64,000 nt of DNA. Origin: Bog-756 sp963730685 (lineage in GTDB: Bacteria; Actinomycetota; Acidimicrobiia; Acidimicrobiales; RAAP-2). The first letter of the stretch is position 1; every line of letters begins with the position of its first letter. Both the position numbers and the translations under genes were made by a program. Under the pieces are notes generated by a model. It was not told the DNA's origin, made no database searches, and saw only the letters and a list, made by a program, of their open reading frames with translations. The stretch spans positions 124,001 through 188,000 of the forward strand of contig CAVSSP010000003.1 in assembly GCA_963730685.1 (NCBI GenBank), written 5' to 3'. Positions 35,770-44,038 of the stretch are shown here, in pieces.

Positions 35770-36640
35770 TCAGCGGGGGGGCGGCGCCGTCCATTCGAGG
35801 CACTCGACCCGATCCGCCGCGTCGACCCCGAGGTAGTCCAACACCGCGGCTGCGTCGCGTTCGAGCGACCGGCGCACCGCGGGCGACACCGGCTCGAACA
35901 ACCGGATCCGGATGCGGCCCGCCCGGAGGCCCCAGGTCCCCACCACCCGGCCGCCCACCAGGACCGTGGGACGGAAGATGCCGTTGGTGGTGACGACCTC
36001 CCGGTGGGCGCCGGGCCGTGCCCGTCGAGGTACCGCACGGCCAGTCGACCCAGACCCTCCTGCGGCTCGACCGGATCGGGGGCCGGCCCCAGCCAGCCGG
36101 CGACGTCGACGTAGGCCCACTCACCCTGCCGCAACGGCCCACGGACGATATGCCCACGCAGGGAGGCGGCGAAGAGGACCTGGATGGACGCCTGTCCGGC
36201 GCTGGGGACACGGGCCGCCTCCAACACCGACTTCAACTCCATCCGGGTCCGCGGGCCGCCGCGACGGCCTCCACCACCGCGCCGATCCCCCGTTCCACAT
36301 CCGACGGTCCGAGTCCCTCTTGGCCCAGGCGACGGAGATTGGCGGCACGGTGGGCCGGGGCGGTGAGGGGGTGCAGCCAGAAGTAGTCCTCGGTGCGCAC
36401 CAGGTGCAGGGTCCCCCGGTTCAGCCAGGTGACGACGGCGCTCCGGCGATCGGTGAGGGCGGCGTCGACGTCGGCGGCGGTCGTCACCGTCGAGCGGGCC
36501 CGGACCGCCAGGCGGGCCCCGCGCCGGTCCTGGGCCTGCACGGCGAGCAGCCGGTCGATCACCGCCTCCGTGGACGACGCCCGACCGGTGCCGAGCAGCT
36601 GGGCTTCGAGTCGGGCGCGGTGGACCGAGGGTTGGCTCAC
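35770..36640 (-). pseudogene. AlkZ-like winged-helix DNA-binding protein, two frameshifts as sequenced
   Basis: Three frames joined make a protein of about 290 residues. The N-terminal part starts VSQPSVHRARLEAQLLG and has RLLAVQAQDRRGARLAV and WLNRGTLHLVRTEDYFWLHP. The middle has GEWAYVDVAGWLG and GRLAVRYLDGHGPA. The end has NGIFRPTVLVGGRVVGTWGL. This is the pattern of the winged-helix family containing AlkZ/YcaQ DNA glycosylases (HTH_42), which repair crosslinks or toxin lesions. The breaks are near 36246-36255 and 36006-36018, in G/C runs. The GTG start overlaps the stop of the TetR-like gene (GTGA). Many relatives are of unknown role, so glycosylase activity is only possible. Confidence 0.75.
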
Positions 36641-37437
36641 CCGCCGCCCGACACGGCCTCGGTCCCGACCGTCGAGTCGGGGTCGATCTCGAAGAACTGG
36701 TGCGCCATGGCGTCGAGGCCGACCCCGAACAGTGTCCAGGTCTGTTCCTCCGCCTCGGGGCCCGTCGCCCTCTTGATCCCGTACATGCTGTCCTCGTCGA
36801 CCCTGCCCCGGAGCGCACACCCCTCGGCGAGGGCGCCCACCGCAATGGTGAACTGCCGGATCGTGAGGTTCTCACGCAGCCGGAAGCCCAACATGGCCAG
36901 CACCGCCAGGTAGGCCTGCTCGAAATGGGCGGTGAACGACTCATACCCGTCGAGGAGCGCGGCGTCGATCCGCTCGCGGTGCTCGGCGAGGTCGCCGGTG
37001 GTCCGGAGTGTCCATACCCCGATCCACGACGGCCAGTTGGGTGAGTCCAGCAATGCCAACATGTTGGCCTCCCCTCCCACCCGGCACGCCTCCCGCAGTG
37101 TCGCCCAACGGGACTCGACGGTGGAGAGGTCCATGTCGTCGAAGACCACGCCGAGGGCGTCCAGCGTCTGATCGAACTCGGCGACGCCCTCGTCGGCGGC
37201 GATGGCCACGAGCACCTCGGTCTGGAACTCGGCCTGGTTGTCCCACACCCTCTTGATCACCGACGCATTGGTCAGCCGCAGGCCGGTCTCACGCTCGACC
37301 CGCTCGAAGACCCGCTTGAAGGTCAGCGTCTCGGCACCGGTGCCCATCCCGTCGTCACGCAGGATGGCCCGACCCGTCTCGAGGAGCAGCGCTCGGATCT
37401 CGTCGCGGGTCTGCTTGGGTCGACGACGCTCGCTCAT
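36637..37437 (-). CDS. TetR-like transcriptional regulator
   Basis: The 266-residue protein begins with a basic stretch and a helix-turn-helix-like segment (RDEIRALLLETGRAILRDDG; LRLTNASVIKRVWDNQAEFQ) and then long helices up to the C terminus, as in TetR regulators with a large ligand domain. The N-terminal insert between helices is longer than usual. It is translationally coupled (GTGA) to the AlkZ-like gene downstream, so it may control that gene and itself. The 344-bp upstream region holds no clear operator palindrome. The ligand is unknown. Confidence 0.65.
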   Translation of the reverse strand: MSERRRPKQTRDEIRALLLETGRAILRDDGMGTGAETLTFKRVFERVERETGLRLTNASVIKRVWDNQAEFQTEVLVAIAADEGVAEFDQTLDALGVVFDDMDLSTVESRWATLREACRVGGEANMLALLDSPNWPSWIGVWTLRTTGDLAEHRERIDAALLDGYESFTAHFEQAYLAVLAMLGFRLRENLTIRQFTIAVGALAEGCALRGRVDEDSMYGIKRATGPEAEEQTWTLFGVGLDAMAHQFFEIDPDSTVGTEAVSGGG

Positions 37438-37781
37438 CCCGTCCTCACCCGTCCAGTGTGCCGTATGCCCGGCCCAGCCGGGTGACCCGCCGGGACGACG
37501 GATTCACGCGCGCGACTACCGCGAGAAGCCCCGGGGCGGGCGGGGCCTCCGCTCCGTCGGTCCACCGCGTAGCCGCAGCCAGGGACAGCATTGCAATCCG
37601 AAGTTGCAGAGCGGCTGCGAATTCCGCATACTGGTGCCATCGGGCGGCGGATTCCTGATACTTCGATGGTGAGCCAGCCGGTTCGGCCGGCGGCCCGGAC
37701 GCCTGCGGGTCGGCTCCGTCGAGTATCCAGGGGCAGGTGATGGCCCACGACCCCAGCAGTTCGGTCGTGGCCTGCTGCCCG
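37438..37781. other. Intergenic region upstream of the TetR-like gene, no gene seen
   Basis: None of the frames here has a protein-like composition or the third-position GC bias of real genes in this window. The stretch at about 37580-37690 is somewhat richer in A+T than its surroundings and lies 150-250 bases upstream of the TetR-like start, so it may carry the promoter. No palindrome longer than about 6 bases, no tRNA-like fold and no recognisable ribosomal or small RNA was noticed. The NERD-domain gene ends at its left edge (37782) on the same strand. Confidence 0.5.
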
Positions 37782-38654
37782 CTATCTCGCCGGCAGGGCG
37801 CGCTCCAAGGTGGCCCCGATGGCGATCACGTCGTCGGGGCTCAGGGGCCCGGGCTCCTCGATCATCTTGATGAGGGCCGCCGGCCATAGGATCCAGATCC
37901 CCTCGTGGCGGTAGGGGCGCCGGGTGAGGAGCCGGGTGGGGCTCCCCCAATTGCCCTCCACGATGACGATTGCCCCGTGCACCGGGACCGAAGGATCGGG
38001 GAGCGCCTTGGCGACCGGGATCACGTGCTCGTAGGCCCTGTCGACCAGGGCCGTCCTGTCGTGGCCGCCGATCAGCAGCCGGCAGTCGTCGGTCGTCGAC
38101 CCGACCAGGTGGCGGTACTCGATCAGGCCCCGCAGCTTCTTCGCCTCGACGATCCACACCCCCGACGCGGCCACCACCACACTGTCGACGGTGACCGGAC
38201 TGTGGGGGATCCGTCGGTCGGTGAGGACCACCGCCCGTTCACCGAGGTCGCGGTGGAGCCGGATCGACATGAGGTACTCACCGTCCGCCCCGGACCTCCA
38301 CCGTGGATCCACGCGTGGCGGGGAGGCGGGAGCCGGCCGGCCCGACGTCGTTGCCAGGCTTGCGGCCGAGGGATGGGATGCCACGACGGCCGGCCAGCAA
38401 CCCGCGCACATCACCTTGTCGATGTCCGGATCGTTCCAGCCTTCGTCATGCGGATTGATCTTCGCCCCGCAGTTCACGCACGATCCCCCGAAATGCAGTC
38501 GCTCGAACCGGGAGCGCGGCCCCATGGGCCGGATCCGCCTCAGAGGGGCCGCCACGGCCTCGGACCTTCCGTCCCGGTAGCCACGCCGCAGCTCGGGGGG
38601 GTACCAGTTGCCGTCCGGGGCCAACCACCACCCCAGCTTCTCGTCGATTCCCAC
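37782..38654 (-). CDS. NERD-domain protein with N-terminal zinc-ribbon-like region
   Basis: The 290-residue protein has three parts. Residues 1-25 carry GWWLAPDGNWYPPEL, a short tryptophan-rich motif common at the ends of actinobacterial membrane-associated proteins. Residues about 55-90 carry CVNCGAKINPHDEGW and MCAGCW, a possible zinc-binding CxxC...CxxC pair. The C-terminal half is a nuclease-related domain (NERD): GADGEYLM near the start, then the strand VVVAASGVWIVEAKK with the acidic/lysine E-x-K pattern of a restriction-like active site. Its role (DNA processing or signalling) is unknown. No partner gene is obvious. Confidence 0.65.
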   Translation of the reverse strand: MGIDEKLGWWLAPDGNWYPPELRRGYRDGRSEAVAAPLRRIRPMGPRSRFERLHFGGSCVNCGAKINPHDEGWNDPDIDKVMCAGCWPAVVASHPSAASLATTSGRPAPASPPRVDPRWRSGADGEYLMSIRLHRDLGERAVVLTDRRIPHSPVTVDSVVVAASGVWIVEAKKLRGLIEYRHLVGSTTDDCRLLIGGHDRTALVDRAYEHVIPVAKALPDPSVPVHGAIVIVEGNWGSPTRLLTRRPYRHEGIWILWPAALIKMIEEPGPLSPDDVIAIGATLERALPAR

Positions 38655-38820
38655 TACGACCGCCTCTCGGACACAGCCGCCTCGCCCTCGCGGGCCTGAC
38701 CCCCAACCATCGGCAGTGCGGCGCCCGAGCTTGACGTCCGGGGCACCGGGGTGCCCCGACGGCGCCGGTTCCGGGCGCGTTCATCGGGAGGGTCGTTGAC
38801 GGGACCCCGGGCCCCGGTGC

Positions 38821-38872
38821 TAAAGTTGACTAGTCCGATCGTTTTTATAGATACTCAGACAGGATCGCACCC
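38821..38872 (+). promoter_or_regulatory. AT-rich promoter candidate
   Basis: An AT-rich island in a G+C-rich intergenic gap contains TTGACT (38826-38831) and, 14-18 bases later, overlapping -10-like hexamers (TATAGA, GATACT). The ATG of the following membrane-protein gene lies about 40 bases downstream. The spacing is not ideal for any single pair, so the exact boxes are uncertain. Confidence 0.35.
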
Positions 38873-39469
38873 ATGGGGAACCCCTCGCAGACATCCGTGT
38901 CCTTCCTCGAACGCCCGACCGACCCGTGGCCCGCGGGTGCTCCGGCATCACGACCGCCGAGCCCGGCTGGCCGCGACAGGGCTCCGGTCGATACCGACCT
39001 CTCCACGCTCGGCACCGTCCTGCTCGCCACCGTCTCCATCTTCGAGGGGTACAAGTGGTTGGACGCCATCCCCACCAGCCACTCCCACCTGTCGCGGGCC
39101 GTCTTCAGCCAACCCGGCGCCGCGGCCATCGCCGTCTGCTCGCTGCTGGCCGTGGCGTTCCTGAGCGGCACCTCCCGGCTCCATTCACGTGTGGCCCCGC
39201 GTCGGGCACTGTGGGCGGCCGCGGTCGTGGTCTCGACCTTGGCACTGGTGGTCGCCACCTTCGACACGGACAGGACCCGGAGCGCACTGGGGGCTGCCGA
39301 TCTCGTACTGGCGGGCGTCGCCATCTCCACCCTCGTTCCCATCGGGCGGCGGACACTTCGGACCGGACGGGCCGGGGTAGCCGTCGCCCCCGGGGGGCCG
39401 GGTGGACGCGGGTCCCAGCCGACCCGACCGCCCCAGCACACATCTCTTTCCTTCCGGCCCTTTCCCTAG
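38873..39469 (+). CDS. Hypothetical four-helix membrane protein
   Basis: No family is recognised. After a proline-rich N terminus of about 40 residues there are four hydrophobic segments: LGTVLLATVSIFEGYKWLD, AAAIAVCSLLAVAFLSG, ALWAAAVVVSTLALVVATF and AADLVLAGVAISTLVPIG. A basic, proline-rich tail follows. Codon usage (high third-position G+C) agrees with a real gene. The start at 38873 follows an AT-rich promoter candidate at 38821. It stands alone between the NERD gene and the second sulfatase. Confidence 0.55.
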   Translation: MGNPSQTSVSFLERPTDPWPAGAPASRPPSPAGRDRAPVDTDLSTLGTVLLATVSIFEGYKWLDAIPTSHSHLSRAVFSQPGAAAIAVCSLLAVAFLSGTSRLHSRVAPRRALWAAAVVVSTLALVVATFDTDRTRSALGAADLVLAGVAISTLVPIGRRTLRTGRAGVAVAPGGPGGRGSQPTRPPQHTSLSFRPFP

Positions 39470-39472
39470 ACA

Positions 39473-39760
39473 AACCGTGCGGATGGGGTCACCCGACTGT
39501 TCCGTCGTGGGCGCTCCCAAGGTGGCGGCCGCCAACCCGTACCGGTCGTCGGCATCGGGCGCATCCACCTGTCAGTGTGCGGTTCCGGGCGCGGCGCCGC
39601 GGACGTACAGCGCCACCGTCTCGAACCGCACGCCGTCGCGCCACCGGGCCACCACGTCGGCCTAGCCGCGGCCCTCGCCGACCGGTCGGCCCGGTTCCCC
39701 GATCGCCGTCGGACCTCGAAGGGGAGCGTCAACCCGGCGACGGGGACGAATCCGACCTCC
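39473..39760 (-). pseudogene. Possible degraded coding sequence on the minus strand
   Basis: No full open frame is present, but codons on the minus strand show the third-position G+C bias of genes here. One frame reads EVGFVPVAGLTLPFEVRRRS down to about 39665. A second reads VVARWRDGVRFETVALYVRG, then meets a TGA at 39572-39574 and continues DAPDADDRYGLAAATLGAPT. A TAG at 39662-39664 separates the two frames. This looks like a small gene broken by a frameshift near 39663 and an internal stop. No family is recognised; chance cannot be ruled out. Confidence 0.25.
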
Positions 39761-40017
39761 TGCCGCTTCGGCCGATACGGTGTCGGCGTCCGGCGTGGCG
39801 GTGGCGCCGACCCGACAGGAGCGCGAGGCCACCACTAATATGTCAGACGGAATGCCAGATTCTTCCTCTGCTTGGAGTGAGCCTCTGTGCACCGAGCCCC
39901 TTGGCGGTCCCGGTGGCACCGAGGCGCGGTGGCGGCCGCCGACCCTCGTGGCCGCGAGGGTCCTCTTCCCGTAACTGCCCTACCGTCCGCCCCACCGTTG
40001 ACCAGCGAGGACCCACC
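39761..40017. other. Leader region of sulfatase copy 2, no gene seen
   Basis: No convincing coding frame. An A+T-richer segment at about 39831-39880 (containing actaatatg) may be the promoter of the downstream sulfatase. No strong palindrome, repeat or RNA motif was noticed. Confidence 0.35.
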
Positions 40018-42279
40018 ATGGAGACGTACGAGCCGTTCGAAGGCCAGATCAACCGGACCGAGGCCGAGTCGACACCGTGGTGGCCGACGCCGGCCCATCC
40101 GGGCGAGGACGCCCCCAATGTGGTGATCGTTCTCCTGGACGACACCGGGTTCGCCCATCTCGGCTGCTTCGGGTCGGACCTGGCCACGCCCAACATCGAC
40201 CGCTTGGCCGGGGGCGGCCTGCGCTTCACCAACTTCCATGTGACCCCGCTGTGCTCCCCGACGCGCGCCGCCCTGCTGACCGGACGGAACCATCACTCGG
40301 TCGGGATGCGCGCCCTGTCCAACTTCGACAGCGGGTACCCGCACATGCGCGGCTCCATCAGCACGCATGCCGCCACCGTCGCCGAGGTACTGCGTGACGA
40401 TGGGTATGCCACCTTCGCAGTCGGCAAGTGGCACCTGTGCCCGATGGAGGACGCCTCGGCAGCCGGCCCCTACGACCAGTGGCCGCTCCAACGCGGGTTC
40501 GACCGCTTCTACGGATTCCTCGAGGGCGAGACGGACCAGTTCCATCCCGAGCTGGTCTACGACAACCACTCGGTCGAGCCCCCGGCCACCCCCGAGCAGG
40601 GCTACCACCTGAGCGAGGATCTGGTGGACCGGGCCATCGGCTTCATCCACGACACCAAGTCGATCCGTCCCGACCGCCCCTTCTTCACCTACCTGGCCTT
40701 CGGGGCCATGCACGCGCCCCATCAGGCACCGGCCGCCTTCCTCGAGAGGGTCCGCGGTCGTTTCGACGAGGGATGGGACGTGACCCGTGACCGGTGGTTC
40801 GCCCGCCAGCTCGAGCTGGGGCTGGTCCCGGCCGGAACCGAGCTGGCCCCCCGGAACCCCGGGGTCGAACCCTGGGACACGCTGCCGGAGAACCAGAAGC
40901 TCCTGGCCGCTCGCCTGCAGGAGGCCTTCGCGGCGTTCCTCGAGCACACCGACGAGCAGATCGGCCGGTTCGTGACCGCCTTGGAAGAGCTCGGCCAACT
41001 CGACAACACGCTGTTCCTCCTGCTGTCGGACAACGGCGCCAGTCAGGAGGGTGGACCGTTCGGGGTCATGCACGAGATGAAGTACTTCAACTTCGTGGTC
41101 GAGACCCCCGACGAGGCCGTCGAGCGGCTCGACGACGTGGGGGGACCGCACAGTCACGCCAACTACCCGTGGGGCTGGGCCCAGGCGGGCAACACCCCGT
41201 TCCGGTGGTACAAGCAGAACACCCACGAGGGTGGGGTCCATGTGCCCCTCATCGTCCACTGGCCCGACGGGATCGCCGGGCGCGGCGAGATCCGTGACCA
41301 GTTCCACCACGTGAACGACGTCGTCCCCACCATCTACGAGATCCTGGGCATCGAGGCTCCGACCGTGTACCGCGGGCTCGATCAGATGCCCGTCTCGGGC
41401 GTGCCCTTCACCTACGCCTTCGGCGACGCCGCGGCACCCACCCAGAAGTTGGTCCAGTACTACGAGATGATGGGCCACCGGGGAATCGTCTCGGATGGGT
41501 GGAAGGCGGTCACCCGCCACCAGCCCGGCGTCCCCTTCGAGGACGACCGCTGGGAGCTCTACCATCTGACCGTCGACCGGTCGGAATGCCAAGACCTCGC
41601 CGACGCCATGCCGGGCAGGCTCGCCGAGCTCGTCGGGTTGTGGTGGTCCGAAGCCGAAGCCGAGGGCGTCCTCCCCCTCGACGACCGGACCATCGAGCTG
41701 TTCTCCACCCGCTACCGGGACCGGTCCCCCCACCCGTTGAGCCGACGGTACGCCTACTTCCCTCCCATGTCACCGCTGCCGGGCCAGGTGGCGCCGGCTC
41801 TCGGCGGAAGGGGATGGACCATGTCCGCCACCGTCGACCGGCCGGCCGGCTCGGGTGGCGTGCTCTATGCGTCCGGCACGGAGAACTCCGGGCTGAGCCT
41901 GTTCGTCCAGGACGACCACCTGGTCTTCGACTACAACTGCTTCGGCGACCACTACGTGGTGACGTCGGAGATCACGGTGCCGGTGGGCCCCTCGGTGGTC
42001 GGGGTGCACTTCCGGCGCGTGGGACGGGCCGGTGAGGCCACCCTGGTCATCGACGACGTACCGACGGGCGAACTGTCGATCCCGTTCGCCATGACCATGA
42101 TGTCGAGTGTCGGTCCGAGTGTCGGCTACGACCACGGTTCACCGGTCAGCGACCGGTACTCGGGGCCCTTCCCGTTCGAGGGCGATCTCAAGCGCCTCGA
42201 CGTGGTGCTGAGCCACACCCCTGGCGGCGACGCCGAGCAGGCCGGCGGGGAAGCCCGCGCCGCCATGGCCCGCCAGTAG
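40018..42279 (+). CDS. Arylsulfatase-family sulfatase (copy 2)
   Basis: A paralogue of the sulfatase at 30352-32652, 753 residues long, with the formylglycine motif PLCSPTRAALLTGR (Cys79). Metal-binding text is VVIVLLDDTGFAHLGCFGSD, FAVGKWHLCP and FLLLSDNGASQEGGP. The two share long stretches, for example YPWGWAQAGNTPF versus YPWGWTMAGNTPF, and the same extra C-terminal beta domain. It hydrolyses an unknown sulfate ester; no transporter or carbohydrate gene is adjacent. GAGG lies eight bases before the ATG. No export signal is seen. Its 3' end faces an SDR gene across a 20-bp gap with a hairpin. Confidence 0.9.
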   Translation: METYEPFEGQINRTEAESTPWWPTPAHPGEDAPNVVIVLLDDTGFAHLGCFGSDLATPNIDRLAGGGLRFTNFHVTPLCSPTRAALLTGRNHHSVGMRALSNFDSGYPHMRGSISTHAATVAEVLRDDGYATFAVGKWHLCPMEDASAAGPYDQWPLQRGFDRFYGFLEGETDQFHPELVYDNHSVEPPATPEQGYHLSEDLVDRAIGFIHDTKSIRPDRPFFTYLAFGAMHAPHQAPAAFLERVRGRFDEGWDVTRDRWFARQLELGLVPAGTELAPRNPGVEPWDTLPENQKLLAARLQEAFAAFLEHTDEQIGRFVTALEELGQLDNTLFLLLSDNGASQEGGPFGVMHEMKYFNFVVETPDEAVERLDDVGGPHSHANYPWGWAQAGNTPFRWYKQNTHEGGVHVPLIVHWPDGIAGRGEIRDQFHHVNDVVPTIYEILGIEAPTVYRGLDQMPVSGVPFTYAFGDAAAPTQKLVQYYEMMGHRGIVSDGWKAVTRHQPGVPFEDDRWELYHLTVDRSECQDLADAMPGRLAELVGLWWSEAEAEGVLPLDDRTIELFSTRYRDRSPHPLSRRYAYFPPMSPLPGQVAPALGGRGWTMSATVDRPAGSGGVLYASGTENSGLSLFVQDDHLVFDYNCFGDHYVVTSEITVPVGPSVVGVHFRRVGRAGEATLVIDDVPTGELSIPFAMTMMSSVGPSVGYDHGSPVSDRYSGPFPFEGDLKRLDVVLSHTPGGDAEQAGGEARAAMARQ

Positions 42280-42280
42280 G

Positions 42281-42299
42281 GCGCCGGCTCGTCCGGCGC
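42281..42299. terminator. Hairpin between convergent genes
   Basis: GCGCCGG (42281-42287) pairs with CCGGCGC (42293-42299) around a 5-base loop, immediately after the sulfatase stop and overlapping the start of the convergent SDR gene's 3' end. There is no T-tract, so termination is inferred from position and stem only. Confidence 0.4.
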
Positions 42300-43169
42300 T
42301 CAGCCGGTGAACCGCGCCGAGGCCCCGGCATCGACATCGATCACCGACCCGGTGATGTGGCGGGCGGCGTCGCCGGCCAGGTACACGACGGCGGCCGTGA
42401 TCTCCTCGGGCTCGATCCACGGGACCGGCTGGACGTGGAGACCGGCCATGGCCGGGGCCACGTCCTCGCGGGTGGGGTGTTCGAGGTCAGGCCGCATCAG
42501 ACCGTAGAGGGCATCGTTGTGGATCATCGGCGTGGACACGTTGCCCGGAGCGATGGCATTGACGGTGATCCCGAACCCGGCCAGTTCGAAGGCGACCGAC
42601 TTGCACAGGCCGATGACCCCCCACTTCGACGCCACGTAGGCCGGGATGCCCGGATTGGACGACCGGCCCATCATGGAGGAGATCCCGATGATCCGGCCCC
42701 ACCGCTGCCTCCGCATGTGCGGCGAGCAGGCCCGCATGGCGTTGAACACCCCGGTGAGGTTGGTGTCGATCGTCTCCCCCCACTGAGCGGCGTCCATCGT
42801 GCAGATCGATCCCATGGCCGAGACCCCGGCGTTGGCCACCAGGATGTCCACCGACCCCAATTCGGCCTTCACCCCGTCGACGAAGTCCACCATCGCCTCG
42901 AGGTCACGCACGTCTACCGTGGCGGAAACACACCGCCGGCCCTCGGATTCGACCAGGCGCACCGTCTCCGCCAGATCGTCGCTGGTGGCGAGGGGATAGC
43001 CCACGCTGCCCAGGTCGTGGCACAGGTCGTTGACGGCGATATCGGCTCCGAGCCGGGCCAACTCCCGGGCGTGGCCCCTGCCCTGGCCCCGTGCGCCGCC
43101 GGTGATCACGGCCACCCTGCCGGCGAACGGGGTCCCCGTCCCCTCCCTCTGTCCGGTGTCTGCGGCCAT
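42300..43169 (-). CDS. Short-chain dehydrogenase (mycofactocin-coupled SDR type)
   Basis: The 289-residue protein has the SDR cofactor motif VAVITGGARGQGRGHARELA, DILVANAGVSAMG, and the active site YVASKWGVIGLCKS (Tyr, Lys) preceded by IIGISSMMG (Ser). The GQGRGHA text and the insert after the second strand (NDLCHDLGSVGYPLATSDDL) are typical of the SDR subfamily that keeps its NAD bound and exchanges electrons with mycofactocin. No mycofactocin genes are in the window. GGGGAGG lies four bases before the ATG. It likely oxidises an alcohol; the substrate is unknown. Confidence 0.85.
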   Translation of the reverse strand: MAADTGQREGTGTPFAGRVAVITGGARGQGRGHARELARLGADIAVNDLCHDLGSVGYPLATSDDLAETVRLVESEGRRCVSATVDVRDLEAMVDFVDGVKAELGSVDILVANAGVSAMGSICTMDAAQWGETIDTNLTGVFNAMRACSPHMRRQRWGRIIGISSMMGRSSNPGIPAYVASKWGVIGLCKSVAFELAGFGITVNAIAPGNVSTPMIHNDALYGLMRPDLEHPTREDVAPAMAGLHVQPVPWIEPEEITAAVVYLAGDAARHITGSVIDVDAGASARFTG

Positions 43170-43258
43170 GGTTCCTCCCCGTCGTGCACCACGCGGTGGT
43201 CGGTGGCGCAGTGATCGTGCGGGCCGATCCTACGACGAGGCCCCCGTGCGCCCCGGTG

Positions 43259-43987
43259 TCACGTCGAGCGGGCCCAGGCGCCGAGCACCTGGCGGTAGCC
43301 GCGGTCCCATGCGTCGTAGGTGTGGCGCAGCTCGGCGCCGGGCCAGGTGTCCGGCAACAACTGGGCGGGGAGCAGCGGATCCGCCTGCAGGTGCCGCAAC
43401 ACCGAAGCCGACAGCACGAAGCCCGGAGCCAGGTCGTCCGGGCCCTCGGTGGGCTGGGCGGCCAGTTCGTCCAAGAGATCGCCGGCGACACGCATCCATG
43501 CCCCGAGGTCCCAGAGGGTCCGGGCCAGCGCGGCCGGATCACCGTCGGGAGTGGCGGTGTACAGGCCCACCTCCGCATCACCGGCCGGGTCGGGCACCAG
43601 GGCGATGTTGTCCGGTCGCAGCCAAACCCCCTCGCGCTGCTCGGCCAGGCGCGCCCTCGTCAACCGTTTCCGCCTGGCCGACCGGTCCTCGGCGGCGAGG
43701 CCCGTGGTCGTGACCACCACCATGCGCCATGCACCCCCCCACCCGCGGGTCTCACCGGTCAGACTCTGCACCTGTCGGTCCTGGCGATCGAGCAGGTGAC
43801 CGGTCAGCCGATACCGGCCCGACCCGTCCGTCTCCACCTCGCCGCCCTGCACCATCCGGCTGAGTGCCACACGTGCCCGGTTCTCGTTGATCCCGAACAG
43901 GCCGGCCAGGTGGACGAGGTGGGCGACCGGGAGCTCGGGGGGATGCTCGCCGAGGAGGGCGCTGGCCAGGACGGACCGGGCCGTCAT
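43259..43987 (-). CDS. PaaX-family transcriptional regulator
   Basis: PaaX-type proteins repress catabolic genes and respond to CoA-linked or fatty compounds. The 242-residue protein has the typical start TARSVLASALLGEHPPELPV, an N-terminal winged helix with NENRARVALSRMVQGGEV, and the central WGGAWRMVVVTTTGL of the family, ending with a C-terminal helical region. The ATG at 43987 matches the canonical start; ATGs at 44008 and 44011 lack family text and the GAAGG ribosome site suits 43987. It diverges from a fatty acid desaturase gene and may control it. Confidence 0.8.
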   Translation of the reverse strand: MTARSVLASALLGEHPPELPVAHLVHLAGLFGINENRARVALSRMVQGGEVETDGSGRYRLTGHLLDRQDRQVQSLTGETRGWGGAWRMVVVTTTGLAAEDRSARRKRLTRARLAEQREGVWLRPDNIALVPDPAGDAEVGLYTATPDGDPAALARTLWDLGAWMRVAGDLLDELAAQPTEGPDDLAPGFVLSASVLRHLQADPLLPAQLLPDTWPGAELRHTYDAWDRGYRQVLGAWARST

Positions 43988-43999
43988 CGGTGCATTACC

Positions 44000-44038
44000 T
44001 TCTTGCATCATCTGTTCGATTTATGTAATATGCCACAC
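44000..44038 (+). promoter_or_regulatory. Desaturase promoter, possibly leaderless, with an imperfect palindrome
   Basis: TTGCAT (44004-44009) and TAATAT (44026-44031) are 16 bases apart and would start transcription near 44038, at the likely ATG (44039). A GCATTAC/GTAATATGC imperfect inverted repeat (43992-44033) surrounds them and may be the operator of the divergent PaaX-type regulator. No ribosome site precedes the ATG, which fits leaderless translation. All of this is read from sequence only. Confidence 0.4.

Noticed and set aside
38824..38850. A riboswitch or small RNA before the membrane-protein gene
   Set aside because: Only an AT-rich promoter-like stretch is visible; no paired helices or known motif could be drawn.
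39572..39574. Internal TGA as a selenocysteine codon
   Set aside because: No SECIS-like hairpin, no selenoprotein family resemblance and the frame is also broken upstream; a damaged or mis-sequenced gene is simpler.
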